Assembly: GCF_015706575.1 (NCBI RefSeq)
Contig: NW_024037056.1
Location: 11,917,176 to 11,981,175 of the forward strand
Origin: Patiria miniata
Lineage: Eukaryota > Echinodermata > Asteroidea > Valvatida > Asterinidae
Reading direction: 5' to 3'
Length of the DNA: 64,000 nt
In this document: piece by piece, positions 24,901 through 39,900 of the stretch
Layout of the letters: every line of letters starts with the position of its first letter
How positions within the stretch are numbered: position 1 is the first letter of the stretch
Notes under the pieces: generated by a model
What the model was told of the DNA's origin: nothing
The model's database searches: none
The model's input: only the letters and a program-made list of their open reading frames with translations
Position numbers and translations under genes: made by a program

Positions 24901-27900
24901 GAGAACCATCATATTCAATTTATCTTGATGGTAAGTATCTTGATAAGATGGTTAGTAACTAGAATTGAAAAGTAAAAACATGAATAAATTGGAGCTCGCT
25001 TTTGACTTGCTTTTTTGTAACCTAATTCTATCTGTACCGGTACTTCCTCCATAAACCTTACATGTACCAGTACCGCAACCCCTGTTGCAGCCCATGGATC
25101 ACCTCCTTGGGCCTCCTATGCCCTGCCAGCCCCTTAATCAACCCTTCTCTTACCCCCTTGTACCCCCATACACCCCTCATCAACTCTCTTACCTTAGCCC
25201 CTGCTGCATCCCATGGAACACCTCCTTGGGTCTCCTATGCCCAACCAGCCAGCTTCTTAATCAACCCTTCTCATACCCCCATACATCCCGTCAACCCTCT
25301 TACCTCAGCCCCTGCTGCATCCCGTGGAACACCTCCTTGGGCCTCCTGGGCCCCACCGCCCCGTTGGTCTCCAGCTCAATCAGCTTCTTGTGGTAGTTCT
25401 CCAGCTTCTTCTGCAGGTGGGCGATGGTGGCGTTGGACTTCTGGTTCTTCTTCTCAAAGACGGTCTTGATGCGCTGCATCTGGATCTTGTCGGCCTGGGC
25501 CGACAGCTTCAGGTACTCGGTCACATTTTCTGGAATAAAGAATAAGGATTCTAATTTTCCAAATGTACTTAAGTTTTGAGGCAAATTGTCAAGCTCCCGA
25601 GACGGGACTTGACTCATCATGTAGATACCGCCCTTTATCGTTGACTGCGCTTGATCGCCATTGACAGGTTGCACTAGGGAAAGAAAATCCAAATTAAGTA
25701 CTGCACCGATACTTGTGGGTGCGAGCCCCGCCGTGGCCATGTGTGTTGTGCCCTTGAGTAAGGCGCTTTACCTCAATTACTCCTCTCAACCCAGGTGTTA
25801 AATGGGTACCGGCATTATTCAATGCTGGGAAGGTAACAGACTCGCACGTGGAGGAGGTGTGGCGATCCCCACAGTAGAGTCTGGCCCAATCGCTTCGAAT
25901 GAGAGATGGCACTCCGTTCCTGTGAACACAGGTTCGTTCCCTTTTAATACTTAAATCTTTCCCGACATCTTACCGTCTTTTGCAATTTGTTCGGCCTTCA
26001 TGGCCTCTTTGGTCCGGTCAATCTTGGCCAGGGTCTGCTCGATGAGGAACTTGGTCCGGTGGGGGTCCGGGGAGGTGACGCTGTCCGTCTCGTCCTGCTG
26101 CTCCATGTCGGAGCCATAGCTGGGGGTGTGGCACAGCGTGGTGTCGGTCTGGGTGTGTGCGAGCTGTGTGGAAAATCGAAGACGACAAGTAAATTAACCT
26201 GAACCTGAAAATTCTGCTGGGTGGCATAGCGAGCAAAAGCCATGACCGTGAGTACCAAAGGCAGGACTTTTTAGTCAACAAGAATGAAGACGGCTCGCTT
26301 TCAGGTATAAATAACGGGCTCTATTGAGGTGTCAAATTTGTGTCCATGCATATACACAGCCACATGTAGTCTGCACAAAGGTATGGCATCCACAGACATT
26401 TGTGCACAAACCCTTAGATGTGAAGAGATGAACGCAACTTTAATTGCAAGTTGCACAAAGCGTCAATTCAGCTCATGTGTCCTGCAATATCGACAGAGTG
26501 GGGGAAAAGTGTGGGGGAGGGTTCTTTCCTCGCCTTCCACCTCTATGGCCCAGGTTCAATTCCTGCCCTGGTCCAAATGTGGACATTGTCCACTTTCCCA
26601 TTGTCCATGCATTGTCCACTATCCTGCCAGTGACATGATTCTGTGGGTTTTCCCAGAATATTCTTCTGGGGTTTTCCTCCCACCTCTAAAACTGTAAATT
26701 CTTCATTAATTATCTTGCATCTTCTTCAGGCTTGCCAGCTACAGTGCCAAAATCAATTTTTTGGTATCCTTACCAAATACAAATAATACTAAGGAAAGAA
26801 AGATGTACTTGGTACTTGGTTGGTTCTTCTCCTAAATACTCCGCAGGGGAGTTTTAACATGAGGCCAGAAACACTGGGGAAAACCCCTTCTCTTTAGCAA
26901 TAAGTGTTACTGGGTTCTTTTACATGCATTGCATTACACAACACACGGGACCTACGGTACCAGTACGTTTTTACATCCCATCCGAAGGACGAAGCAATAA
27001 CGGTTAAGTGCCTTGCTTAAGGGCACAAGTGTCCAGGCAGACCCGGGCTCGAACCCACATTCTGCTGCCTCTGAAACACCAGAGCATGAGTCCGGTGCGG
27101 TGCTCTTAACCGCTAGGCCATGACACTCGATTGTAGCAAAGAATCACTTTATGCATCGCACACCCTGGTGGGTTATTCATAGAAAGAAAACATTTCAGAC
27201 CAGAAAATTCCGATAGTTACCGGTACATGTATTTACCTTCCTGTTGAACAGTGGAGAGTTGATGGCTACCAGAAATCCCAAACCCATATTCACCAGGTCA
27301 CATTACAGACCACAAAAAAATCAACAACAGCACTTCTTCCAAAAGACTATCACGTTATGAGGGAACACACTAATCATCCAAACTGGGGATCGCAAGTGAA
27401 CGGCAAAGTGTCTAAATCCCAAATATCCAGAAGATGTCCTGACAGGGCTGCAACTTTCCTCGAAAGTGAACTGGACATGACGAAATGGGCCCAAAATACC
27501 GGCAAGTGTTCATTCTTCCGTGAATAAAGGACGGCACGCTGTTGTCGTACGTGGACCACATGATATGGTCTGCTCCAATGGGAAGGGCGATTGGAATATT
27601 TCACCAGGATGTTGTTTTTCCTGAAGTAATATCTGGGCCAGCGTCCGATGGTTTTCAAGGTATTAAAGGGACTCTCTTTTTTTTCAAAAAGAAATTAAAA
27701 AAAAATTGAAAAATGTACATGTACCATACATGTACATGTACATGGAAAACAGGCTACATTTGTACATAAAGCAGGATTGACTGGCTGTGACTGTTTATGT
27801 AACTTGATACAGCTATGCTTCGACTGTAGGTGATTGATAAGCCAGCTGTGCCTACGTCTGGCCTGCTTTTGTCGGTTGACTGAATTTGACTAGTCACAGT

Positions 27901-30900
27901 GCTTGTTTGTAATATGATATGTTGGTGACTACAGCCGGTGTAAAAGGCATGGCGGGAGAAGAGGACTGATTTTTTTGACTGTCTGTGACTGTTCAGATAG
28001 CAGGAGGGTTAAGTTCAATGCATGTACATGTAAATGTGCGGTACATGTAAAGTTATACATGTTTGGATTGGTTCTACAGATAAGGGCCAAAAGTAATGCA
28101 AATATATGTACATGTGTCATGTACACATGTACATTTTCTTAGCCAACAAGCACTGAAGAGACTGGCCGAATAAACTGCTGAATACATTATCTCTACACCT
28201 GTAACTGATACCAGTGAAACAGAGAATTTGAAATTCCAAAAACGTGGTCGGGCTTTGCCATCTGATAATCGTACCAGACTTGTCTTCAATGTAGAAAGAC
28301 AAAACAATAGCTCAAGTAATTAACACAGTGGAAAAGGAAATGGTATTAAAAATTAACTGGTAAAAAAAAGAGGAATATTTAAAAATTGTGACCGAAAAAT
28401 GAAGAACAGGAAAAAAGAAGACATATAAAGTACGGTACAAACCAAAGCCTTCCACAGAAAAGAATGCAGTTGGTGACGGTGACCCGTTAAAAGGAAAAAG
28501 AAACAACAAAAATTCCTCTGGGTCCGATTGACTGATGTACCCTAGGCACAGGAAGTTATTCTTTGATTTCGGCACAGTACGTTGACACTTACACAGTGTA
28601 CAAGGAAATGTCAAGGGATTAAATAGTTTTGTGTCTGGTGTCTGGGTTTGGTGTTATGTAAACACCCATGTCTTAGGAATGGTAGTGGCTTACAGCGCCC
28701 TCTGTTGGGCATGCCATGCCATGCTGCCTCATGGAAATGGATTTTGCTCTATACTAATGCAGCCACAAGTGGTGGGATCAAAATCCGGATTTTTGAAAAA
28801 TCAGTTTGAATCCCACTTTTCGGTTTGGATTCTGGAAACCGGATATTCGAAACCAACCTTAAAAAAAAAAATTAAAGCTTTCCATATTTTTTGTGACACA
28901 AGCTAAAGATGGTATCTGGAACATCCCCCGATTTACTCCATGGTCTCTGATTGTGGCCACATTCACTTGCTGATGGTCTTCTTGGTTCAAGATTACATGC
29001 TCAGCCGACTGATCAAAGAGTTCCCGTCCAGTTTTTTCACCATTACAACACCTGAAGCGTTTTGGGGAAAGGCCAATGAAATACCAACAAATCTCGCCAA
29101 TTTCTTTGTTCAACTTTAAAATTAGGAAATGGTGGAATAAAGCTTACATGTACAAAGTCGACTTGGTCCTCCTTCGTAGCCGGCCGGGCCGACTCCGCCC
29201 GCGCCCTCATCTCCACGTCCCGGGGCAAGCTGGAACCCTTCTTACGCCCCGTGTCTTCCTTGTCATTGTCGCTGCCATCCGACCGCGTCCGCATGGACGT
29301 CAGCTTGGAGTTGGAGGGGACTTTGGTCTCCGAAGCTCGCCTCCTGATTTTACAAATGGGAGATAAAAACATGTTCATGTACAGTTTTCAATACATGTAT
29401 ATGAACATGTTTGGCCATTTTCAAAATCTAGGCTTCAACTGTGACTTTGACATGTACAGTTTCCAATACAATCCCCATGTGCACACATGGCCATTTTTGA
29501 AATCTCGGATTCGTCTCTGACTTCGGCTTCAGAATCATTGAGAAGACCTTTATGTCCAAACCAAATGGAAATGTGCTCCAAATGTTGACTTTATATTGTA
29601 GGTTAAACAGAATATGGATTCAAATACAACATACATGTACTGTACAGTTTATATGAGTATGGGTCTACCGGTACATTCTTCTGATGCCAAAGCCAGAATA
29701 AAGCCGTGGTTTGGAAAAACTGGTAAAGAGTCTCAGAACGGCAAGCCTATTGTCGTCCTCATGACCTTTGATGTGAGGTCAACGTCATTTACCGATATGT
29801 AGTCATACTCAATGAATTCAACATGTAGTACCGTATTTGAACCTGAAGACATTGTACATAAATTACATGCACATGTACATGTACCGTACATGTACAATGT
29901 AGGTCAACAACTCTTTTAAAGGCAGTATAACTTTAAGTAGTTAAAGCCATGTCAACCAATAGAAAGTCAGACGTTTTGAGAGCATTGTCTGTCCTCAAAA
30001 TAAACTGAGTCAGCTCGCCAGACAGAGCATATTATTCAAATATTGGCATAACTGTACAAACATAGTTTCTGGTTATGCATTAATGAAAATGTGAATATTT
30101 CTGATAGCACGGGCAGTTTTCACACACTAAATTCACAAAAACTCAAACAAATTTCAGCCCGAGTGAATTTTGCGGCAGATGTTTCATGATTTCAAATTTT
30201 GAAAATGAATAAAAAAACTGCTGCAGACTTCTAACTGACTGGATTAACCTGAAATAGATAAAAGTTAAAAAGCCTTACATTTCGATTCTAGTGGCCCTAG
30301 CGGGATCTCAGTGCCTTTGACCATCCTGCCAAGATTGGAACGATAGGCCCTCTTTCTAGATGTCAAATTTTCTCTACTTGTGCAGTCTACTACAACTACA
30401 TGTATGAACACGCATACTGAAATTTGTATCCTTGTGGAGACATTTCTTTGTTCTCGTGTAGTAAAGTTTTCGAATTTGAAAGGGTAGTTTCAAAATGCTC
30501 TTATTTCTATAACCAAAATTAATTTCCTTGGCTGAAATTCTGACTTAATTTCCCTTTTCTAAAACTCTTCCATTTGCGACCCATCAACATACCTTGGAAA
30601 TTCCTAGTTTTTGAGTAAAGTCCATATACATATTTCGTGATAACCTTGTGGAGACGTATTTATCTATAGAAATTGCCCTGTGGAGACGTATACGATCTTT
30701 TGTTCCCTATTGTGTGCATGTCTCCAGAGGGCACGGTGTATCAAATCCATACATACATACATACCTGTAGTTTATACATGTAAGTAACTGAACTTCAATA
30801 AATCTTGGAACTGAAGTTTAACATAACTCCAACACTTAAACATATGCAACAAGCGTAAGTTCATTTGGCAAAAATCCAATTTCCCCCGCTTGCAATTCAA

Positions 30901-33900
30901 GTCAACCAGGGAACCTAATCTTCCCCACTGCTGGGTAAGCCAATCCGGAGAAGGAGAAATCGGACACCTCAGTACATACAGGACGTCGTGTGGCTTGTTT
31001 GTTTGTTCTTGTCTGTTTCTGCTTGTCTTGTAACGTCCGTCTACTGCGTCACTGTCAGACTGTGTGCGCTTCGCTGCGATTACGTGTATCGTGGACTTTT
31101 TTCAGCTGGATGCATGGATCACAAACTCTGTTTTCGTGCCAGGAGCTTACTGTATGCCTGCTTTTTTTTTTGGTGGTGGAGGGGGGGATGTACATGTATA
31201 CTTGTCTCAAACTTGGAAAACAATTCTACATCATGCACATAGCCAAGTTTTGGGAGATGGGTGAATGAAGGAACCAAGTTTGAACAGTTCATGAGACGTT
31301 TGTTGTCTTTGTTTTTTTGGGGGGCGGGGGGTTTCTTGGGGGGGGGGGGTTACTATCTATTATTGTCATTCTGTCATGACTGGACAGTTTGCTCTCCAAA
31401 TAGAAATGGTAAAATACGGTGTAGGCCGAAGGTTAAAATCAGTACATCATGTCAATAGGTCGTACATGCAATGACATTTAAATCAGTAGACTTTCGTTTT
31501 GGTACAAAAATCTTGGAATTATAAAGAATTACCCATTGTATCTCTATCAAGCTGATTATATGAAATGCCTATTCTACATTACCCTGAAACTGGAGAAGTT
31601 AATTTAAAAAAAAAATTGGGGTATGTTTTTTAATTGTCCAGTTATTTAGTTTCATCCAATTGTTTATCCCTGCCCTTAATTAGGGGCAACCCAAAAAAAT
31701 TAAAAGAAAAAACTTTTGGGGGTGGGGTTGAAATTGACAGCACACAGCCAAAAAAGAATTTCTTAAGCAAGAAAACTAACATTGAATAAAGAATATATTT
31801 CTTGTTCTGAGAAATGTCATGAGAAAATCATATTTTTTAAAAGGAAAATTTTCCGAAAATTTTGGCTATTTAAAACATTAAGAAAATTTTTCGTACACGA
31901 GTTCTTTTTTGTTGTTGTAAATTTCCAATTTCAAGAATATTTTCCCTATTTTAGGAATATTTTTCCTTAGTGAGAACATGATTTCAAACAATACCAAAAA
32001 CTAATTTCTTGAGCAGGAGAGTTTTTCTGAGCACAAGAACATTTTTCCTGTTTCAAAAGCACAAAACAAGTTTCTTTCTTAAAACAGTTCAATTTCTAAA
32101 AAATAAAGTTAAAGTTAGCTAACATTTATGTTGTTTTAAGAAATTAATTGGGAAAATCTGGTAATGTTCCAAAAATATTTTTCAAAATATTTAACACTTC
32201 AAGAAAATTATTTCCTGTTTCAAAAGCACAAAACAAGTTTCTTTCTTAAAACAGTTCAATTTCTAAAAAATAAAGTTAAAGTTAGCTAACATTTATGTTG
32301 TTTTAAGAAATTAATTGGGAAAATCTGGTAATGTTCCCAAAATATTTTTCAAAATATTTAACACTTCAAGAAAATTATTCTTGCCAAGTGCTCTTCTGGA
32401 TGCATTATCCAATACAAACAAAATATTCTTATTTTCAGAACATTTATCTTGAATGAAAACAAAATGTGACTGTGGCCAGGACAACAGAGGGCGCTATTGG
32501 GGGAGTGGCCACTGATAATTCAAAAGTGCACTCAATTAAAAGTGTAAAGTTTCAGTTGTCAGGCCTGAACATTCCATCATTTTTTCTACAACAGGTATGT
32601 TCACAATCACAATTATGTTTTAACTTAATTATCGTAGATTAAGAAAGGCTATTTGTTTGAACTTTATTGTTGAAGATGTTTAAGGATTGAAAAGATTGAA
32701 AGTTGTGTAAGTTTCAAACATTGCACACATCTGCCACTAGGCATGAATAAGATAGCAATTCCTTTTCTGTAGTGGAAAGTTGCATATAAAGTGGAAGTCA
32801 CTGATATAGCAATACACCCGAGATAGTATTGGTAATCCAATATCTTTAGGACCCCATTATATCAGGTTAAAAGATTCACTAAATGACACTCAAAAGTGAC
32901 ATTCTGATATTTCTTGACACATTTGAACAGTTGGTAATGACACCTTCCTGAATATCAGCAGGATTACTTTTGTGGAAAGAGGGCAGGGCTTTGATTTTAT
33001 GAGGGAAATTAAGGGGTAATAGATGACCAGAAAACAGACTCCAAAACCAAGATGGCAAACGTGAAAGCTAGATGCAATGAAAGCTCGATGCTGATTGGCT
33101 GATAAAAAAAAATTATTTTTTTTTTTAAGCACTAAAATCAGCATCCGGCTTTCATTGCAAAAAAGGCGGGAAAGTCACATTTTCTTGAAAGTGCTTTCAA
33201 AATTACAACAAACATGAGTTTATCTGAAGAAAAAAAAGACTGCTTTAGCCTGCAAAAGTCACTTTGGTACTGGACAGTCATCTGCAAAAGTCAGTTTTAA
33301 ACAGAACTCGTAAAAAAATAGAGGTGTCCTAAAGATAACGATTACCGTTATTTTCACTTCACTGATACATGTAGTACCATGTGAAGTGTGTACAGTCACG
33401 TGCAAAGCTTAAAACTGACAAGTGCATCCTGATATTGTCTCAATCACAAGGCTGCGTAAATGAAATAAACCACTGCTGCTAAACTTTGTCGAGGTTTCGT
33501 GGGAACAAGTGGAAAATGGGAACGTGCGTCAGCCGTAGTGACCACTGGGAACTGCCTAGAAAGGGCACAAGTCCCCAAATGGGAATGCTAATCTTAAAAG
33601 CCAACTATGGAGTCTCCGGTAACAAGGCATTGTGGGATAGAATTGGGATCGACAAACTCTCCGGTGCGCTTGTTATTTACGCGGGTCCTGCAACGGGAAT
33701 TGAAATTTGAGGCCAAAAAGGTGTAAAAAAAAATCATAAAAAACATGGCAGCTCACGTCAGTGGGAGTACCACAGGAACTTTCTAGAAAGGCAACAAGGT
33801 CCCAAATGGGAATTGTGGTCTTAAAAACCAACCATTGTGAGACAGAATTTGGATCAAAAATCTAGCCTGTGAGCTTACCATTTTCATAGATCCTGCGAAG

Positions 33901-36900
33901 GGACTGAAATTTTAGGGAAAATAGAAAACTAAAAAAAGAATTTGTTAAAAGCATTGTCAAGGTAAATTAGGGAATTTTGGAGTGAAGCTTTGGTGCGTTT
34001 CTTCATTTTTGTTTCCTAATGGAAAATTTGATTTTAACTTAATGGAAGCATCAATATTGCCAACTGTGTTTGGTTGTTTTCAGAATTCCAGCGCATGTCT
34101 TCAAACAGGAGCTTCATTGCGTTGACAATCCACGGCCATTCAGGGATTTCTGATGAAGACAACAGGGCATTTTCCAGACCACTTTGCAGAGTAACGGGTA
34201 AATGACATTTGCAAATGTCCTATCTGTAAATTGACTGTAATTTGAGCTGTCAGTGCCAAAATGCCAAATTTTAACAAAAAGAGAGACAACGAGACAAAGA
34301 GAGAGACAACGATGCATTTGGAGACCCATTTTACCTTTTTTGCCCATATTTTCTTGGATACAACTCAAGGTCAATTACGACACAATATAAATGTATGAGG
34401 CTTTTAGTGTCTTCAATTTATACAAGTGATGGGATTTCAATCCGGATTTTTTAAAATTCGGTTTTGAATTCCACTATATTTGGTTTCAATTTTGGAAAAC
34501 CGGATATTTGCCGACAACCTTATAAAAATTTAAGCCTTTGGGTTTTTTTTGTGAAACAGGCTGAAGAAACCAACTGGAACATCCTCAATTTTTTCCATGG
34601 TCTCTGATTGTTACTTCATCCACTTGCTAGTGGTGTTCTTGGTACATGTATATGAATAGCCTGCTCATTCGACTTATCAGAGAGTTCCCATCTATTTTTT
34701 TTTCAACATTAGCTCTGGAGTGTTTTTGTAAAGGCCCAGTGGTCATTAAATCCTGCAAACTATCCCCAGTCATTGGGGGGGCATTGCATGCAGCACCTCA
34801 CTCGTCACTTTTTGTTGCCATGACTGTGAGTTGGATGGGAACTTCCGTTGAAATCAAGTTACCATTATTCGCTTTGAAACAAAATTAGGATTTCCGAAAT
34901 TTGAAATCTCTGATTTCTCCAACCTCTAGACGAATATAAACCCGGTTTATGTATGAGTATTCCTATCAGCAAAAAAACACTAAAGAAGTTTTATAGAGGA
35001 TGACTTTGAAAATAAAACCACAACAAAACAAACAGTGAAATGTGAATTCTGTACCAAGTAACACTGGCCAATTGATAAATATTAACAAAAATTGAGTTTT
35101 GTCAACCAGATCTATGCTGCATCTCTTTTATGAATAAATATAGAGCTTCTCTCCACAAAAAACTAAAATGGTGGCTTTAAGAAATGTACATCATTGGCTT
35201 ATGCTTTAATTTTCAAAAATGAACTATTTGAGGGGTTAGTATAATAGATCAACTTATTGTTACACTGACATGTTTGAAGTTTAGTTTTCGAAAATGCTGG
35301 AAAAACCAAGAAAAACAAAAATGTTCAAGTAGTCTGGTTCCCTTACTTCACTGAAGATGAAATGGATCAATTTACAAATGCCGGAAAATTGTACGCTAAG
35401 GGAACCAGTCTAGCTGACCTGCACCAATTCATGAACATAAAACCAATTAGCTAACAAAATTGGACTGAAAAAATGGTAAATTTGGAGCAGTAGTGAAAAA
35501 TAGTTGGGTTTTTCCTACGGTGGTCGGCCGACCACCGTTGGAAATGTAAACAAAAATACAATTTTCTTGAAAATGACTTCACACCAGGTGCCATAATTTT
35601 ACAGGATGCTTTAGACTGTCATTTACCAACATCCTGTAAGGTATTTCATAAAAACTTGGTCATTTTATTTTTGATGTTTGCAAATGTTGTATTTTCCCTT
35701 TAAGTTAAAAACCATCCAAAAAATATGGTAACCACAATATTACCAAAAGACACATTTTCAAACATATTTTTTTTTAGATGTATCAAGCAAATGAATGACT
35801 CACCTCAAAAACATTTCCCATTTAATTCGTCTGTCTCTGTTTTTCATTAGTCACACATAATCAAGCTCTTCGAAAGCTCATACAGAATTTTCGGAATTCG
35901 ATCGCGGTTCTGTCAGACGTTGGCCCCGTCGACTGATAATCTCGTTAACGATTAACCACAGTTTTATGGAAATACTGACTGTTTTATCAACGCCTTCTTA
36001 CAAAAAGCCCCCCCTCCCTGACAAATTCCGTTCTTGGAACTGAAGGAATCTACAACCCGCTCCGGTCAGTTACTGACCGAAGAAAAATTAGCCAGCCAAG
36101 AAAAGGAAAAAATTCAAGATGATAATAAAATGATCACGAACTTGTGGCATTTCAAGAACCTAATCCCTGTCCGTTTGGCAGGGAAAAAAAATTCTGATTA
36201 ATTTTAGTGTCTGTGCCAATAAATTACCAGTCTTTGCCATGTGATAGACCTGCCGCATTGATTGACCATTTGGCCTCGGGGAACAAATTCTGGGGGAACT
36301 TCGTGTTCAGTATGTTCTAAAGAGTCGTCCGCTGCGATTGATTTAAACCGCAGACAGGCAAAATTAGATTGAGTGTGAAAACTGCTGATTGGATTTTTGT
36401 AAAACTGTACTCTTCTCTTATGACATTTCTTACAGGTTTAAAAAAAATATATTGTGCACATACAGTACATGTACATGTATGTGCCTGTACTTTAAGAATG
36501 CGCTGATGTTGAAACCAATCGTCGGGTACACCACAGAGTGACAGATTTTCTGTGGACTTTGTTCAAACAAGACGTCACTTCGTGGTGTGACAGATGAATT
36601 GTACAAAATCATACTTGTAGAGCATTTCATTTAGTTCACAGAATCTGAAATTTTCAATTACCTCAAAAGTATGTTTTGACTTATCTGGAGTTTATTGTTC
36701 GGATGCATGGTTTTCAATTATTATTTTTTTAATTTTCATGTTCACTCTATGTAATATTTAACAATTGTCGTAAGACCGAGACACAGTGCATCATCCAAAA
36801 TCAGCCTCAAATTTTTGCCATGTACGGTACCTGTAGCCTCGATTCTGCCAAATCCTACATTTTACAAAAGGGATTTTGGAGGATTTGGGAAGGTTAGGGT

Positions 36901-39900
36901 TAATTAATACACCAGTCTGGCCCTCTGGGACCAGCACTAATTCTCCACGCAACTTACAGCATAGCTGGTTGGGACCGGATCTGCTGCAGGACTCGGTTGA
37001 ACGCGTTGGGCCGGACCGGCGGGTTGTAAATGTTCTGCGCGTAGGAGACGGGATGCACATCGGGCTCCTGGTTGTGGGCCGAGATCTCTATGATAGGGGG
37101 CGCCGCATCATTTTCCTTCTTGCGGTGAAAGAGACCCTTTAAACCTGCAAAAAATATGGGGCGAACAAAAATGGTTTCATCCTGGGTCTCGTTACACAGG
37201 CCACAGGGGTCATTCTATAAATTTGGGGTCCACTTTTTTCCCTGTCCCTGTTACATCTGACATCTTTGATTTTATAATTCTGATGCACTCTTTTATGCAG
37301 TCGTTTTCCAAGAGTGATCAAGAAATTATTATGATTATGGTGACTATAAACTAATTGGGTGAAAACTGTTAAATTCCCCCCTATTTTACAGAAATCAGAA
37401 CTAGTGTTTCCCCTGGCTACTGAACTGAGCGAGGTGGTAACAATTCAAGTTGATGATTGAAACAAAATTTACGCAGTCTGCAAACTGAAAGAATGCAGCG
37501 CTCATCCAAAAGCACATCGAAATTGTGAGTTCTTGATACCGGTACATGGAGGTAAAGGAAAATGCTCATATATTACACAAAATGAAAATTTTTCAATTGA
37601 TATTTCCTTTTTTGCCAATCTTCACAGCGAGGTGGTGATATTGGCAAAAATTGAGCGAGGTGGTCACTGAAAGTAGCGAGGTGGGCCACCTCACGTTTGA
37701 ATGGGCAGGGGAAACACTGATCAGAACATTCTGTTATCTTTCCATCTCAAAACCTCCAAATTGGGATGAACCGGGGACGGTTGGCAGGTACCGGGTACAT
37801 GTATGAGAATGTACTGCTACATTGTACGTCCACACATACTGACTGGGCACCGATACATGTATGTCATATTTGTTTCATAAAAAAACTACAACATGTAGCA
37901 TACATGTATAGAGCCTAGCTTGCTCAATGATACTGTGCATCCAAAAAGAGCTTGCATGACACAATTTTTTAATATCAACACTAAATGCATTAGTAGACAG
38001 CTGTGAGTGAATTTTTTATATGATGAATTTTTATCTGAGCTCCACTTACATAGTGCAAATAAATAATACCCCCTCCCCCCCCCCCAAAAAAAATCATGAA
38101 GCCCGTACATTTGTACAATGTGCACTTGTATGCACATTGTACCTGTACCTGATGCACGTACATGTACACTGTACATGTACATCACCCAAGAAAAGTGCTA
38201 AGCTGTTTGATTTGAAAAATAAAAAAGGCTTACCTGTAAAATCTGATGTACTTTACAATTATGTACTCTTTTGGATTTACTTAGCACAATTAAACACTTG
38301 CTAAGCAGTATTTGGTTGGCAGTTCCATGAAATACATGTCCCAGGTCACTAAACTACGGCATACAGAAATGTACAGTAATAAACCAGGTGAACTCACCAT
38401 TAAAATATTGAACTGGAAGCGGTGAAGGTCAACTGTGCTCAGTGGTATTTACTATCATCACGTACCATCAATATTTTCTAATATATACCAGGTATGCCTA
38501 TCACCGGTCACGGTGTGTGAACTTTGCAGGATCAATTGTTATCTAAAGCATCCTGCAGCTACCGGCATACCAGGTCAAGCCCCAGCGCTAACTACACAAA
38601 TACCCGGTACTGAGAATTGTTTTCCAGGAAGCTTAACTTGAAAATGTATGAGCAATTCCACACTGTTCAGTAATTTGATGCGCAAACAAAATACTGGTAC
38701 TGTGGTACAAAGTTTTGACCAGAGACCTCATATAAAGTTGTACAATTAAAACTGCCAAAAAATATGTAAACTATAGACAATTGACATATGTAACTCTACG
38801 TTTGTACGCTACAGGGCGAGTAAAGAAAAAAAAACCCAAATGGCAGGACCAGTTTTTGAATGAACTTTTACCTGTATCCCTTTCAAAATCTATGATATGA
38901 AAGCCCAGTCATTAAGCTTTCGTTTAGAAAGAATCATTCAAATCTCTCATGTACTTTTCAAGTTACAGAATGTTTTTACACAAACACCGTTTTAAAGTTC
39001 TGTCCACGGATCACGAAGAGTAAGTGTTCTTTCAGTTTCAGCCAAACGAAAACAATTCTCATAGGGATGCATGAATTATTTTCATTTTGCTGAAAGAACA
39101 CTCACCTTTTCTTGTGATCCTTTTGACAGAAAGGTGTTTGTGTTCAAAATTCCGTAATTTGAAAAGTACATGATTGATTTGAATGATTTTTGTACTAAAA
39201 GAAAGCTCATTTAAATAATTGGGCTTTTATTATAACTTAGATTTGAAAGTGCTACAGGTAAAACTTCATTCAAAAATTGGTCCTACCATTTGGGTTTCAC
39301 TTTTTATACTCACCCTGTATTAATGCAACTCAGTTTAATAAACAAGTACTGTTTGAATGTTTTACAATCATACAAAACCATCATCTACATAATAACCTGC
39401 AAACTACGGTAACTTATCAAGTATTTTTTATCTGACCAGCCCTTTGCTCCATTAGCTTAATGAACAAATTACCTGCAGCCATTATCGCCATCAGCTCAAT
39501 GAACAGAGCACTTTCATCCTCAACAAATAACTTTGCCATGGCCACTATGGACCTTATTCATGAGGAATCCTTATTTTTTTTTCGTGTTCACTGAATGTAT
39601 TTTATACATATTGTAAACTGTTGAATGGGATGGTGCCAGACTATTTATGCATTCCAAGCCTCAATTTCATTTTGTGGCTTATAACATACGTGTAAATCAC
39701 AAATTTTAAAGGGAATGTACAACATTTGCTTTTGCTGCAATTTTCAGAAATAAATGGATTTGGAGGATTAGTACCAGTATGTTATAGAAAATATTGTTAA
39801 AATGACTTGTTTCACGTTTTGGGCTTGTAGATGCTGGGAAAACCAATCATGTTTTGTAGTCTGGTTCCCTGACCCCACTTAAGATGAAACGGAGCAATTT

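Larger units (their letters stand above)
29344..36957 (-). other. TMCC intron 3
   Basis: 7.6 kb of AT-rich noncoding DNA. Distinct parts are: G-rich tracts at 31318-31350; a 167-bp tandem duplication (32047-32380); a diverged pair (33487-33925); the second copy of the 330-bp repeat (34425-34760); a TTAA-flanked MITE (35177-35703); and a 120-bp GGATTTTG-type element (about 36789-36906). Confidence 0.7.

Noticed and set aside
25062..25545. Plus-strand frames across 25.1-25.5 kb
   Set aside because: Partly a direct repeat of CCCCTGCTGCATCCC-GGAACA made from the edge of TMCC exon 6, partly antisense to that exon; not a separate gene.
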